A stretch of DNA of 64,000 nt from BJGO01 sp039810885 (GTDB taxonomy: Bacteria > Bacteroidota > Bacteroidia > Chitinophagales > UBA10324). A program made the position numbers and the translations under genes. The stretch is from NCBI GenBank assembly GCA_039810885.1, contig JBDHXV010000006.1, positions 14,290-78,289 on the forward strand, written 5' to 3'. This document shows, in pieces, positions 53,237-62,557 of this stretch (position 1 is the first letter of the stretch; every line of letters begins with the position of its first letter). Below the pieces are notes generated by a model that did not search any database, was not told the DNA's origin, and saw nothing but the letters and a program-made list of their open reading frames with translations.

Positions 53237-53785
53237 ATGACCAATATAGATATGCACTTAGGCATTGGATCACGTGTGCAACATGCAGGAATGGGACAGG
53301 GTGTCGTTATCGCAAACCGATATGACACCTATCTGATTACCTTTATTGACAACGGCACTCACGAAATACAAAAAGAAGACCCTATGCTGGAAACACTGCA
53401 TGCCGAGAATGTAAATCCTGAGATAGAAACTATCTCCGCAGTTGAAAAGTCCCTGTTAGGCATACTAAGACAATGGGCAGGCGTGCAAGAGGTAGTTGAA
53501 CTTGGTGACCGTTGGAAAGGCGGCACATTAGAAATTAAATCAGTTAATGCGACGATTAAATCAAAGGAAATTCCGATTGAAATTTTCTTTCATAAAATTG
53601 TTATGCTACGAGACCGCTTGAGAGTGATGGAGCAACAAATCAATGCACACAAGTTACTGAGTGATGAGGATAAGGTTAATCTGCAACAGTACATCACTCG
53701 CATCTATGGCACTTTAACCACATTCAACGTGCTGTTTAAAGAAAAAGAAGACCACTTTATAGGTGAGAAAGGAAAAGACGATTAA
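53237..53785 (+). CDS. Small protein with SH3/CarD-like N-terminal domain, function unknown
   Basis: 182 residues. The N-terminal part (about 8-50) has IGSRVQHAGMGQGVVIANRY followed by YLITFIDNGTHEI, the pattern of small SH3/Tudor-like domains in CarD or UvrD/PcrA tails, often used to touch RNA polymerase. The rest is mostly helical with a likely coiled coil (about 118-160). I do not recognise the family, and no nuclease or helicase domain is attached. It lies 5 bp before the FAD gene on the same strand. Confidence 0.65.
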   Translation: MTNIDMHLGIGSRVQHAGMGQGVVIANRYDTYLITFIDNGTHEIQKEDPMLETLHAENVNPEIETISAVEKSLLGILRQWAGVQEVVELGDRWKGGTLEIKSVNATIKSKEIPIEIFFHKIVMLRDRLRVMEQQINAHKLLSDEDKVNLQQYITRIYGTLTTFNVLFKEKEDHFIGEKGKDD

Positions 53786-53790
53786 TCCAT

Positions 53791-55392
53791 TTGATTCAAA
53801 ACCTCAATTTACGCTTACCGGCTGCATGCTTCGCAGATTCAAAAGCATGGAAAATGGCCTCTGCAAGTCACCTGGGAGTGAGTGAGTCGCGTATCGAGCA
53901 CATTAAACTTTTAAGACGTTCTATCGATGCACGCAAGAAAAATATTTTAGTCAACCTGACTCTTGAAGTATATGTTGACGAACCTCGGCAGGTTGAACTG
54001 AAAAAAGTAACTCAATATCAGCCTCTGATACGAGGCAAATCAGTAATTATTATAGGAGCAGGGCCGGCAGGACTGTTTGCTGCGCTGCGCTTGCTCGAAT
54101 CGGGTATCAAGCCCATCATTTTGGAGCGAGGGAAAAACATTCGTGAACGACGACGAGACTTAGCCGCAATAAACAAGGAGCATATCGTTAACCCTAATTC
54201 CAATTATTGTTTTGGTGAGGGCGGGGCAGGAACTTACAGCGATGGCAAGCTCTACACGCGAAGCGATAAACGTGGCAATATCCGTGAGGCACTAAACACC
54301 TTTGTCGAATTTGGAGCAGATGAAAATATTCTTGTAGATACCCATCCGCACATCGGCACCAACAAATTGCCACACATTATTCAGGCAATGCGAAATAAGA
54401 TTCTGGAACTTGGCGGTGAAATATATTTCAACACGTGTGTTACAGATATCATCTGCACTCACACGCATTTGACTTCGGTATTGGCGCGTGAGCTAAACCC
54501 TTCGGGCATGGAAAGCACGCCTTCACTTGAGTTTAAAGCCGATGCCTATATCGCGGCCACAGGCCACTCTGCTCGCGATATCTATCGAATTTTACACAAG
54601 CACCATTTGGCGCTCGAAGCGAAAGACTTCGCAGTAGGAGTTCGGGTAGAGCATCCTCAATCCTTAATTGATAGTATTCAATATCATTGTTACAATGAAA
54701 ATGAATGGGAGCGTATTCGCGAATATCTGCCTCCGGCTTCATATAGTTTAGTAACTCAAATCCAGGGGCGTGGTGTTTACTCATTCTGCATGTGCCCGGG
54801 CGGAATAATTGCTCCATGTGCCACGTTGCAAAACCAAGTAGTTACCAACGGATGGTCGCCTAGTAAGCGGAACAACCCGTTTGCTAACAGTGGAATTATA
54901 GTTAGCATTCAGCAAGAAGAGTTAAAGCAGTACAGCAAACATGGAGTTTTTGCCGGGGTAGCTTTGCAGGAGGATTTAGAATACATAGCTTGGCACGGCG
55001 GTGGTCAACGGCAATCGGCTCCGGCTCAACGCTTAACCGACTTTGTTCAAGGACTTTATTCTCAGTCTCTGCCCAAGTGCTCCTATCAACCGGGCGTTAC
55101 GTCAAATATTATTTCTGAGTTACTCCCTAAATCCATAGCAAAACGCTTACAGCACGGCTTTCTTGAATTTGGAAAAAAAATGAGAGGTTATTTGACGAGC
55201 GAAGCCATAATTGTTGGCTTTGAAACACGCACCTCGTCACCCATTCGCATACCGCGCAACGATAACTTACAGCACACTCAGATAGAAAATCTCTATCCTT
55301 GTGCCGAAGGTGCAGGATATGCCGGCGGTATCATTAGTGCAGCTATTGATGGAAGAAAAGTTGCAGATGCTGCTGTAAATAAATTAATATAA
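53791..55392 (+). CDS. FAD-dependent oxidoreductase, COG2509-type
   Basis: 533 residues. A short N-terminal domain (about 1-80) precedes a Rossmann dinucleotide fold VIIIGAGPAGLFAALRLL. The motif CFGEGGAGTYSDGKLYTR follows, with a later CPGG turn, as in the uncharacterised COG2509 FAD dehydrogenases. The substrate is unknown. The start is a TTG at 53791; the frame has no better ATG near the conserved NLRLPAAC start. A strong terminator follows at once. Confidence 0.85.
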   Translation: MIQNLNLRLPAACFADSKAWKMASASHLGVSESRIEHIKLLRRSIDARKKNILVNLTLEVYVDEPRQVELKKVTQYQPLIRGKSVIIIGAGPAGLFAALRLLESGIKPIILERGKNIRERRRDLAAINKEHIVNPNSNYCFGEGGAGTYSDGKLYTRSDKRGNIREALNTFVEFGADENILVDTHPHIGTNKLPHIIQAMRNKILELGGEIYFNTCVTDIICTHTHLTSVLARELNPSGMESTPSLEFKADAYIAATGHSARDIYRILHKHHLALEAKDFAVGVRVEHPQSLIDSIQYHCYNENEWERIREYLPPASYSLVTQIQGRGVYSFCMCPGGIIAPCATLQNQVVTNGWSPSKRNNPFANSGIIVSIQQEELKQYSKHGVFAGVALQEDLEYIAWHGGGQRQSAPAQRLTDFVQGLYSQSLPKCSYQPGVTSNIISELLPKSIAKRLQHGFLEFGKKMRGYLTSEAIIVGFETRTSSPIRIPRNDNLQHTQIENLYPCAEGAGYAGGIISAAIDGRKVADAAVNKLI

Positions 55393-55424
55393 AAAAGGGA
55401 CTTTCGAAATACGAAGCCCCTTTA
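55393..55424 (+). terminator. Rho-independent terminator after the FAD gene
   Basis: AAAGGG (55394-55399) and TTTCG pair with CGAAG and CCCTTT (ending 55423) around an AAATA loop, with two unpaired bases inside the stem. It begins directly after the TAA at 55390-55392. Confidence 0.8.
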
Positions 55425-55481
55425 ATCATCAGTAAATGAAAACGTGTTATGAACTGATGACCGTATTATAATATATCTCAA

Positions 55482-55745
55482 TTAACGTCCTCTCAAACTA
55501 TCGTCCTTGATTTGATGAAAGCACTTTACGGCACTAAACCCATTCGTAGAGTAATCATAATCGTATCCGCTCAATTGTTTGAATATGTTGTAAATAATAT
55601 CAGAATACTTTATCGAGTTAAATATTTGTACAATAACGCGCTCGGACCTGTTGGAGCAGTGCTTTGAAGTTTTAGCCGTATAAATTGTTTCGAGTGTTGA
55701 AGTCATATCTCTCTGAACGGCGAGAGGTCGTTTCCTGATTTTCAT
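55482..55745 (-). CDS. Possible C-terminal part of a small membrane-linked protein, frame 2
   Basis: 87 residues. The second half (VIVQIFNSIKYSDIIYNIF, then SGYDYDYSTNGF) has a protein-like, aromatic-rich composition. Its ATG at 55745 comes directly after an in-frame TAG. It overlaps the next reading frame by 74 bp. It may be a real small gene or the tail of the gene at 55672 after a frameshift. I do not recognise it. Confidence 0.35.
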   Translation of the reverse strand: MKIRKRPLAVQRDMTSTLETIYTAKTSKHCSNRSERVIVQIFNSIKYSDIIYNIFKQLSGYDYDYSTNGFSAVKCFHQIKDDSLRGR

Positions 55746-56070
55746 TCCCTATGATTTTATCGTCAGCCAACCAATCAGGCGGAGGTATGATGGATAGAAC
55801 TTCTCCGTGTATATGTATATTGTCTCTAATATCACGGCGAATCAAAGTCTCTCCGCCCGTAGGTAGGGTTTGGGTGGATTGTTCAAAAAGGTTGGCTGAG
55901 CGATGAAAAATGCGGTTCGATAATTGGCGTTTGTCCATGCAGTTATCACCGATTGTATAAAAACTGGTAGCCAACATAATTAACAAAAAGGTAAAGAATA
56001 CCACTTGGTTCAAACCGAAAGAAATTTTTACGTGTTCAAAAATAGAAATGTAACTTTTTATGCTCTGCAC
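55672..56070 (-). CDS. Possible membrane-anchored protein, function unknown
   Basis: 132 residues from a GTG at 56070. A single membrane helix lies at about 20-43 (VVFFTFLLIMLATSFYTIG), followed by a polar, probably periplasmic domain (residues 45-132) with NIHIHGEVLSIIPPPDWLA. I do not recognise a family. It is divergent from the sensor kinase gene and occupies most of the otherwise empty 55425-56136 stretch. Its last 74 bp overlap the frame at 55482, raising the possibility of one frameshifted gene of about 195 residues. Confidence 0.4.
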   Translation of the reverse strand: MQSIKSYISIFEHVKISFGLNQVVFFTFLLIMLATSFYTIGDNCMDKRQLSNRIFHRSANLFEQSTQTLPTGGETLIRRDIRDNIHIHGEVLSIIPPPDWLADDKIIGNENQETTSRRSERYDFNTRNNLYG

Positions 56071-56136
56071 CCTTTTATGGGGACAATAATTTGTTTTATG
56101 GATTTTTGCTAACTATTCAATTGCTTTATCAATACA

Positions 56137-59100
56137 ATGTGCCTAAAGTTGAAATATATTTTAAACTTGTTTCTGTGTTGCAGTTTTATACAGAGTTTAA
56201 GTGCACAGAACAATTTTTTTAAAAATTATACCATCCAAGACGGCCTTTCACACAATCAGGTTAACTGTATAGCGCAAGATAACTTTGGCTTCATGTGGTT
56301 TGGTACATCCGATGGATTGTGCCGTTACGATGGTAACACATTTATGAAGTTCAGACATAAAATGTTTGATACCACTTCAATATGCGGTAATCAAATTACG
56401 CGGATAATTAAGGCTGGCGATAATCATTTCTGGATTGCCGCTGCAGATGGAGGAGTTTGCTTATTTAATATTGTTAATTATAGGGTACAATCGTATCAAA
56501 TAAAAGATTCATCGGGAAACATTATTAATCACATTCACGACATTGTTGTAGCTCCCGACGGAAAAGTATTCCTTACAGCGCTAGGGGCAGGGCTTTGGTG
56601 CAAACAAAAAAATGAGCAACAGTTTAAGAAAATGCATATCAGTATGCTCAGTGATTATCTTAACATTTATGCGTTGCGAATTATAGAGAATAAATTATGG
56701 ATTGCTCCAAGCGGATCGGGTCTTGCAACTATAAATCTTAATGACAACACGCTAACATATCTTTTTACAAAACCAGCTAATTTTCCCTATCCTGCACATA
56801 CGATTAACATAATTTCACCCATTAACGATAATATCTATGCAGTAGGAGGATGGGATAATGCACTGCATCTTTTTAATCCTGTATCGAAAGAATTACAATC
56901 TTTTCCAATTAATAACTCAAATAGTATAGTCTATAATTCAGATGAGATATTAAGTATTGCTACTGTCGGTAATTCGCTTTGGTGTGGTAGCCGTTACAGC
57001 GGACTTCAAGTATTTGACTTAGAGAAAAAACAATTTACACAACCTGCTTTCATAGGAGTCGCAAAGTCTTTATCTTATGTTCCGATTTTGAGCGTGTATT
57101 GTGATTCAAAAGAACGCATTTGGATAGGCACAGCTAAGGGAGTCTTTCTTTATGATCCTTTATTAGATCAGTTTAACATACATGCTCTTCAAGATGAGAT
57201 GAACTCTGCAGAGCGTGTAAATACGATACTGCGAAATCAAGACCGTACCATGTGGGTTGGCTCTAATTACGGATTGTATTTATTAGATGAGCAGTATCGA
57301 GTTATTCGCAAGCAGCCATTACCGGACAAGGAAATGCAGCAGGTAACCGCCTTGTATCGCGACCATCGCAATAACTTATATGTAGGTACTTCTAAGTCAA
57401 TATATGTGTTAAGAAATAACAATATGTGGGCGCATATCAAAGAGCAACAAGATATCGCAGACTCAATAGGTATAGGGAAGATTATTTCCTCGCGCGTACA
57501 AGATTTTATCGAAACTGTTTTTGGAGATGATACCGTTTTGCTTGCATCGGTTTATGGCTATTCTATACAAATGATTAACCCTAAAACGATGATCTCCCGT
57601 GCTGTATGGCTTTACGCAGATAATCATTTTGAAAATTTAATTAGAAAGCTTTATCGTGATGATAACGGCAATCTCTATGCTTGCGGAGCTAGTTTAGGAC
57701 TCTTAACAGATCTGCGTTGGGCTTCTTCCGATACGACTGTACAATTGCCAATAAACACTGCTGACTTACAGCACTACAAAGGAAGATTACTGCTTAAAGC
57801 CCAACGCCTGCATTTGAATGGCACCATCCTCACCGATGTTTTTGATTTTTACAAAAGAGAAAATATTGATTATGTTTCGATCGTTGCACAAGGAATATAT
57901 TTTAATCAAGGACAACAATGGCTCAATGCTCAGACTATAACTCACTCCGATAGATTTGGCAATCAAGGAATGTTCGTTGCAGCAAACGGTAATTTATTCT
58001 CGGTTGTATCTGGTGCAATAGAGTATTACTCCCTTAAAGACAAGTACTATACTCGCTTTGATGAAAATGACGGTATTCCTTCAGACGGGGTACATAGCTA
58101 TTTTTCATCTGGCTTTAACGGTGATATTCTTGTGCCGGGCTATGGCTATTTTGTTTCATTCAATCCTTCAACATTAGTGTTAAACAGCCCAATCGTGCCG
58201 CTATACTGCACTCAAATAAAAAGCAATACGTTGAATTCGGACACACTTCAACTACATCCTAAGGTAGTATTGCATGCGGAAGATGAATATGTGCAGATCT
58301 CCTTTGCCGCACTTGATTATACTTCAGCACCCCGTAGTCTCTACGAATATTATTTGGAGGGCTTCGATAATAATTGGATTTCAAACGGGACCAATTCAAC
58401 GATTAGTTTTATACAACCGGTGGCAGGAACATATAACTTACATGTACGGGCATTAAACACTTACGGAAAAAAAATTACAGATGAGTTAATAATCCCCTTC
58501 ATTGTCATTGCTCCGTGGTATGCACAACCATGGTTTTATATTTCCATACTCATTCTATTAGCAGGTTTAGGCTATGGATTTTACCGCTTCCGTATAAACT
58601 ATTGGAAGCGACTCCATCGAATGCGATTGCATATAGCTCGAGATTTGCACGATGATGTCGGAAGTGCCTTAGGCAGTATTTCCTTTTTTACCGAAGCGGC
58701 AATAATGCAACTACGAGATTCCAAAAATAATGATGCACTACAAACCATTGAGCAAATCGGAGATACCTCTCGTGAAACAATTGAAAGCATTAAAGATATT
58801 GTGTGGACGGTTAATCCTGTAAATGACTCCGTGTCGCATTTAGTAGAACGCATATATAATTACTTAGCAGACACTTGTGCCAATCAAAAAATTAAATATC
58901 AATTTAACTCTGAGGCACTTTCGCATAATTTAAAACTAACATTGGAAGAACGACGTAACATCTACCTCATTTTTAAAGAAGCTATTTACAATGCAATAAA
59001 ATATAGTGGAACCGAACTTATAGACGTAATTATGGAATCTACTAATGAGTATCGCCTTCAAATGATTACTCGTGATTATGGCAACGGACTCCCGGAGAAT

Positions 59101-59211
59101 ATAACGAATGGGAACGGCTTACAAAACATGAAACGGCGCTCTGAAGAAATGCATGCTAAAATATTATTTCATTCGGATAATGGGTTAACTATAACGTTAC
59201 AATTGAAATGA
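56137..59211 (+). CDS. Sensor histidine kinase with Reg_prop beta-propeller and Y_Y_Y domain
   Basis: 1024 residues. Signal peptide (1-24, ending LSAQ), then a large propeller of two-component regulator repeats (about 25-690, blades like QDNFGFMWFGTSDGLCRYDG). A Y_Y_Y domain (about 715-785) and one membrane helix (about 797-818) follow. HisKA_3 has RDLHDDVG with His838, and the C-terminal HATPase has RDYGNGLPENITNGNGL. This is the NarL-type layout, not the hybrid form. The stop overlaps the response regulator start by 4 bp (ATGA at 59208-59211). Such sensors usually respond to polysaccharides or other outside ligands; the ligand here is unknown. Confidence 0.93.
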   Translation: MCLKLKYILNLFLCCSFIQSLSAQNNFFKNYTIQDGLSHNQVNCIAQDNFGFMWFGTSDGLCRYDGNTFMKFRHKMFDTTSICGNQITRIIKAGDNHFWIAAADGGVCLFNIVNYRVQSYQIKDSSGNIINHIHDIVVAPDGKVFLTALGAGLWCKQKNEQQFKKMHISMLSDYLNIYALRIIENKLWIAPSGSGLATINLNDNTLTYLFTKPANFPYPAHTINIISPINDNIYAVGGWDNALHLFNPVSKELQSFPINNSNSIVYNSDEILSIATVGNSLWCGSRYSGLQVFDLEKKQFTQPAFIGVAKSLSYVPILSVYCDSKERIWIGTAKGVFLYDPLLDQFNIHALQDEMNSAERVNTILRNQDRTMWVGSNYGLYLLDEQYRVIRKQPLPDKEMQQVTALYRDHRNNLYVGTSKSIYVLRNNNMWAHIKEQQDIADSIGIGKIISSRVQDFIETVFGDDTVLLASVYGYSIQMINPKTMISRAVWLYADNHFENLIRKLYRDDNGNLYACGASLGLLTDLRWASSDTTVQLPINTADLQHYKGRLLLKAQRLHLNGTILTDVFDFYKRENIDYVSIVAQGIYFNQGQQWLNAQTITHSDRFGNQGMFVAANGNLFSVVSGAIEYYSLKDKYYTRFDENDGIPSDGVHSYFSSGFNGDILVPGYGYFVSFNPSTLVLNSPIVPLYCTQIKSNTLNSDTLQLHPKVVLHAEDEYVQISFAALDYTSAPRSLYEYYLEGFDNNWISNGTNSTISFIQPVAGTYNLHVRALNTYGKKITDELIIPFIVIAPWYAQPWFYISILILLAGLGYGFYRFRINYWKRLHRMRLHIARDLHDDVGSALGSISFFTEAAIMQLRDSKNNDALQTIEQIGDTSRETIESIKDIVWTVNPVNDSVSHLVERIYNYLADTCANQKIKYQFNSEALSHNLKLTLEERRNIYLIFKEAIYNAIKYSGTELIDVIMESTNEYRLQMITRDYGNGLPENITNGNGLQNMKRRSEEMHAKILFHSDNGLTITLQLK

Positions 59212-59846
59212 GAGAAAAATACAAAGTCGTCTTGTTTGACGACAACAAACACATTCGAGATAGCATTAAGCTACTCTTAGACAGCAGCTCTGATTTTACC
59301 CTAATCGAATCTTTTTCTAATGCAAAAGATGCAGCTAAACATCTTAGAAAATTGGAGCCCGACTTGGTGCTTATGGATATTAACATGCCTGAGGTGAATG
59401 GGATAGAAGCCATTTTTTCCATTCGCATGAACAACATTCACATTCCAACGATTATGCTGACAGTGTTCGACGATATAGATCAAGTGTTTCAGTCTCTTAA
59501 AAGTGGAGCTTTCGGTTATCTGTTGAAAGATACACCGCCTGATAAGTTACTCGACTCTTTGCGTGAAGTTATGGAGGGTGGCGCCCCGATGACACCATCT
59601 ATTGCTCGTAAGATGCTATTGCACTATCAAACTCAAATGAAAATACCCGAAGACTATAATCTATCCGGTAGAGAAAAAGAAGTATTGAAATTATTAGTTA
59701 AAGGAATGAGTTACAAAATGATTGCTGCTGAATTGGATATTGGCTTTGAGACAGTGCGCACGTACATAAAAAGAATTTATGACAAATTGCACGTGCAAAC
59801 AATGACTGAGGCCGTTGCCAAAAGTATCAACGAGCGGATAGTTTAG
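59208..59846 (+). CDS. Response regulator, NarL/LuxR family
   Basis: 212 residues. A receiver domain with acidic pair DD (11-12), the phosphoacceptor Asp57 in LVLMDINMPE, and LLKD (Lys105 region). A LuxR-type helix-turn-helix (about 147-205) follows, with LSGREKEVLKLLVKGMSYKM and VRTYIKRIYDKLHV. Translationally coupled to the sensor kinase. It should bind DNA when phosphorylated by it; target genes are unknown. Confidence 0.95.
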   Translation: MREKYKVVLFDDNKHIRDSIKLLLDSSSDFTLIESFSNAKDAAKHLRKLEPDLVLMDINMPEVNGIEAIFSIRMNNIHIPTIMLTVFDDIDQVFQSLKSGAFGYLLKDTPPDKLLDSLREVMEGGAPMTPSIARKMLLHYQTQMKIPEDYNLSGREKEVLKLLVKGMSYKMIAAELDIGFETVRTYIKRIYDKLHVQTMTEAVAKSINERIV

Positions 59847-59894
59847 GCTAATTGCTCACCCGTTTATCCTATATCTTTGCCGCTCTTTTTATTT

Positions 59895-61685
59895 ATGCAG
59901 CACATCAGAAACTTTTGCATCATAGCCCATATAGACCACGGAAAAAGCACGCTGGCAGACCGTTTGCTAGAATATACTAAGACGGTTAGCGCACGGCAAA
60001 TGCAGGCACAGGTATTGGATAATATGGATTTGGAACGCGAGAAGGGAATTACCATTAAGAGCCATGCCATACAGATGAAATACCTACAAAATGGCCAGGA
60101 GTATGTGCTCAATTTAATTGATACCCCGGGTCACGTGGACTTCAGCTATGAAGTGTCGCGAGCTATTGCTTCGTGCGAAGGCGCTCTACTTTTGGTTGAT
60201 GCCACACAAGGCATTCAGGCACAAACCATTTCCAACTTATATCTGGCCATGGATAATGGTTTGGAAATCATTCCGGTAGCCAACAAGATAGATATGGATG
60301 GCGCTATGATTGAAGAAACTAAAGATCAGATTGTTGACTTGGTTGGTTGCCGTCGCGAAGATGTTATGTTGGCAAGCGGTAAAACGGGAATCGGTATAGG
60401 AGAAATATTAGAAGCAATAGTAGCCCGAATCCCTGCCCCCAAAGGGGACCCGACGGCACCCTTGCAGGCGCTCATTTTTGATTCTGTCTTCAACTCGTTT
60501 CGCGGCATTATTGCATACTTCCGCATTCTAAACGGCGAGATTCGTAAAGGAGATAAAGTTCGGTTTTTGGCAACCGGCAAAGATTATGTTGCCGATGAAG
60601 TAGGCGTGCTTTTACTTGATAAGTCGCCGCGTGAGATAATACGTACCGGCGATGTCGGATATATTATTACCGGAATTAAGGATTCACGAGAAGTCAAAGT
60701 AGGAGATACCATTACGCTGGCTTCGAATCCCGCAACTGAGGCTATTAGAGGATTTGAAGAAGTTAAGCCTATGGTGTTTGCAGGCATTTATCCGGTAGAT
60801 ACCGATGATTATGAAGAATTACGCGAATCATTAGAGAAGTTAAAATTGAACGATGCCTCTCTTACCTTTGAACCCGAAAGCTCAGCAGCCTTAGGATTCG
60901 GATTCCGTTGTGGTTTTCTCGGTATGCTCCATCTGGAAATTATTCAAGAGCGTTTAGATAGAGAATTTGATATGGCGGTGATTACCACTGTCCCTAACGT
61001 ATCCTACTTTGCCTATCTGAATGATGGCTCCAAAATCCTAGTGAACAACCCCAGTGAGTTACCGGAGCCTACGACTCTGAATCGCGTAGAAGAACCGTGG
61101 ATTAAGGCATCCACTATTTGCAAGCCCGACTTCATCGGCTCGATTATGAGCTTGTGCTTGAATAAACGCGGTATATTGAAAAATCAAACTTATTTGACCC
61201 CAAACCGGGTAGAATTAATATTTGAAATGCCTCTTGCTGAAATTGTCTTTGATTTTTATGACAAGCTGAAATCTATTTCCAAAGGTTATGCTTCTTTTGA
61301 TTATCACCCGTTAGATTATCGTGCCAGTGATTTGGTAAAAATTGATATCAAGTTGAATGGCGAAAATGTTGATGCCCTCTCGGCACTTATTCATCGTGAT
61401 CGCGCTTATGATTTTGGTAAAAAAATATGTGAGAAACTTAAGGAACTATTACCTCGTCAGCAATTTATGATTGCCATACAGGCAGCCATAGGAGCCAAAA
61501 TTATTGCCCGCGAAACCATTAGTGCCATGCGTAAGGATGTTACAGCCAAATGCTATGGCGGAGATATTTCTCGCAAACGAAAACTTTTGGAAAAGCAGAA
61601 AAAAGGAAAGAAGCGCATGCGTCAGATAGGCTCCGTAGAAGTGCCGCAACAAGCTTTTTTAGCGGTCTTAAAACTTAACGACTAA
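59895..61685 (+). CDS. lepA: Elongation factor 4 (LepA)
   Basis: 596 residues from the ATG at 59895 (MQHIRNFCIIAHIDHGKST); a TTG start six codons earlier is possible but not needed. GTPase motifs AHIDHGKST, EREKGITIK, DTPGHVDF and NKID are canonical. The LepA C-terminal domain is complete, with RKRKLLEKQKKGKKRMRQIG and VEVPQQAFLAVLK. LepA acts on stalled or mispositioned ribosomes and in biogenesis. Its TAA overlaps the convergent stop by 3 bp. Confidence 0.97.
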   Translation: MQHIRNFCIIAHIDHGKSTLADRLLEYTKTVSARQMQAQVLDNMDLEREKGITIKSHAIQMKYLQNGQEYVLNLIDTPGHVDFSYEVSRAIASCEGALLLVDATQGIQAQTISNLYLAMDNGLEIIPVANKIDMDGAMIEETKDQIVDLVGCRREDVMLASGKTGIGIGEILEAIVARIPAPKGDPTAPLQALIFDSVFNSFRGIIAYFRILNGEIRKGDKVRFLATGKDYVADEVGVLLLDKSPREIIRTGDVGYIITGIKDSREVKVGDTITLASNPATEAIRGFEEVKPMVFAGIYPVDTDDYEELRESLEKLKLNDASLTFEPESSAALGFGFRCGFLGMLHLEIIQERLDREFDMAVITTVPNVSYFAYLNDGSKILVNNPSELPEPTTLNRVEEPWIKASTICKPDFIGSIMSLCLNKRGILKNQTYLTPNRVELIFEMPLAEIVFDFYDKLKSISKGYASFDYHPLDYRASDLVKIDIKLNGENVDALSALIHRDRAYDFGKKICEKLKELLPRQQFMIAIQAAIGAKIIARETISAMRKDVTAKCYGGDISRKRKLLEKQKKGKKRMRQIGSVEVPQQAFLAVLKLND

Positions 61686-62554
61686 TTCTTTACAACCACA
61701 GCCATTTGAGAGAGTGTGCGATTAACCGCAATCCGGTAAGTCTTCTTTAAGACATCGTTAGTAAAATCGTATATTTTATGCCAGCGTTTATCGTGCAAGG
61801 TATAGGCATAAATAGAGCCTTGGTAGGCAACCCAAACATCACCATATACTGTGGCACAAAAGTCGTCAACGCCATCAAACATTGTAGTTACTTGTTCTTC
61901 CTTTCCTTGTTCTATATCATACTTCATGAGGTAATTACTCCCTGGCTGATGTTTGATATAATAAAATGCATTTTCTCCGGGTACTTTGTAAAATGAGGTG
62001 CCTACATTGTCTGCAATTGTTTTTACTTCTCCTGTTTTTATATTCAAACAAACCAACAACGACGTCTTCGTATCACGGCGTATGGCCAGATAATCATTTC
62101 CGATCCAGCAATAGTACCCCACATCGCTTATCCCGGGAGCTAATTTAACGGGAGTACGTGCATCAAAAAAGTACTTCCATAAAGTTTGCTTGCCATCGTA
62201 TGTTTTAATAATAAGACTGTAACCTAAGTCGTCAGGAGTATATTGTGGCGAGAAGACACTCTCATCATAGTTCTCATAAAATGCAAGGCTCGTATTGCTT
62301 TGTGTGGAATATAAATAGATATCGGGTTTTAATCCTTCCTGAATGGTGCTATACAGAATATTATTGCCATCAAAAGAAAAAAAGGGTTGATTGTCATATA
62401 GTTTGCCGTTACTTATCGGGGTGACACTGCTGGAAATAAGAGAGCTATCCTGCATTCTGAAACTGATTAAATAAATATCAGTGTTCGGTAAGCTGTTTTG
62501 TGCTTGCAATTGGATTGAAAGTAATGCGAAAAGAAGAATAAGCATTTTTCTCAT
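61682..62554 (-). CDS. Secreted beta-propeller protein (TolB/PD40-like), first of a tandem pair
   Basis: 290 residues with a signal peptide (1-18, ending LQAQ). The mature part has repeated blades such as DNQPFFSFDGNNILYSTIQE, then PDIYLYSTQ, similar to TolB/WD40-like propellers. After the signal peptide it reads NSLPNTDIYLI, nearly the same as the neighbour's QSIPHTDIYLV. It is a paralogue of the gene at 62558, 3 bp upstream. Ligand and function unknown. Convergent with lepA. Confidence 0.75.
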   Translation of the reverse strand: MRKMLILLFALLSIQLQAQNSLPNTDIYLISFRMQDSSLISSSVTPISNGKLYDNQPFFSFDGNNILYSTIQEGLKPDIYLYSTQSNTSLAFYENYDESVFSPQYTPDDLGYSLIIKTYDGKQTLWKYFFDARTPVKLAPGISDVGYYCWIGNDYLAIRRDTKTSLLVCLNIKTGEVKTIADNVGTSFYKVPGENAFYYIKHQPGSNYLMKYDIEQGKEEQVTTMFDGVDDFCATVYGDVWVAYQGSIYAYTLHDKRWHKIYDFTNDVLKKTYRIAVNRTLSQMAVVVKN

Positions 62555-62557
62555 GTA

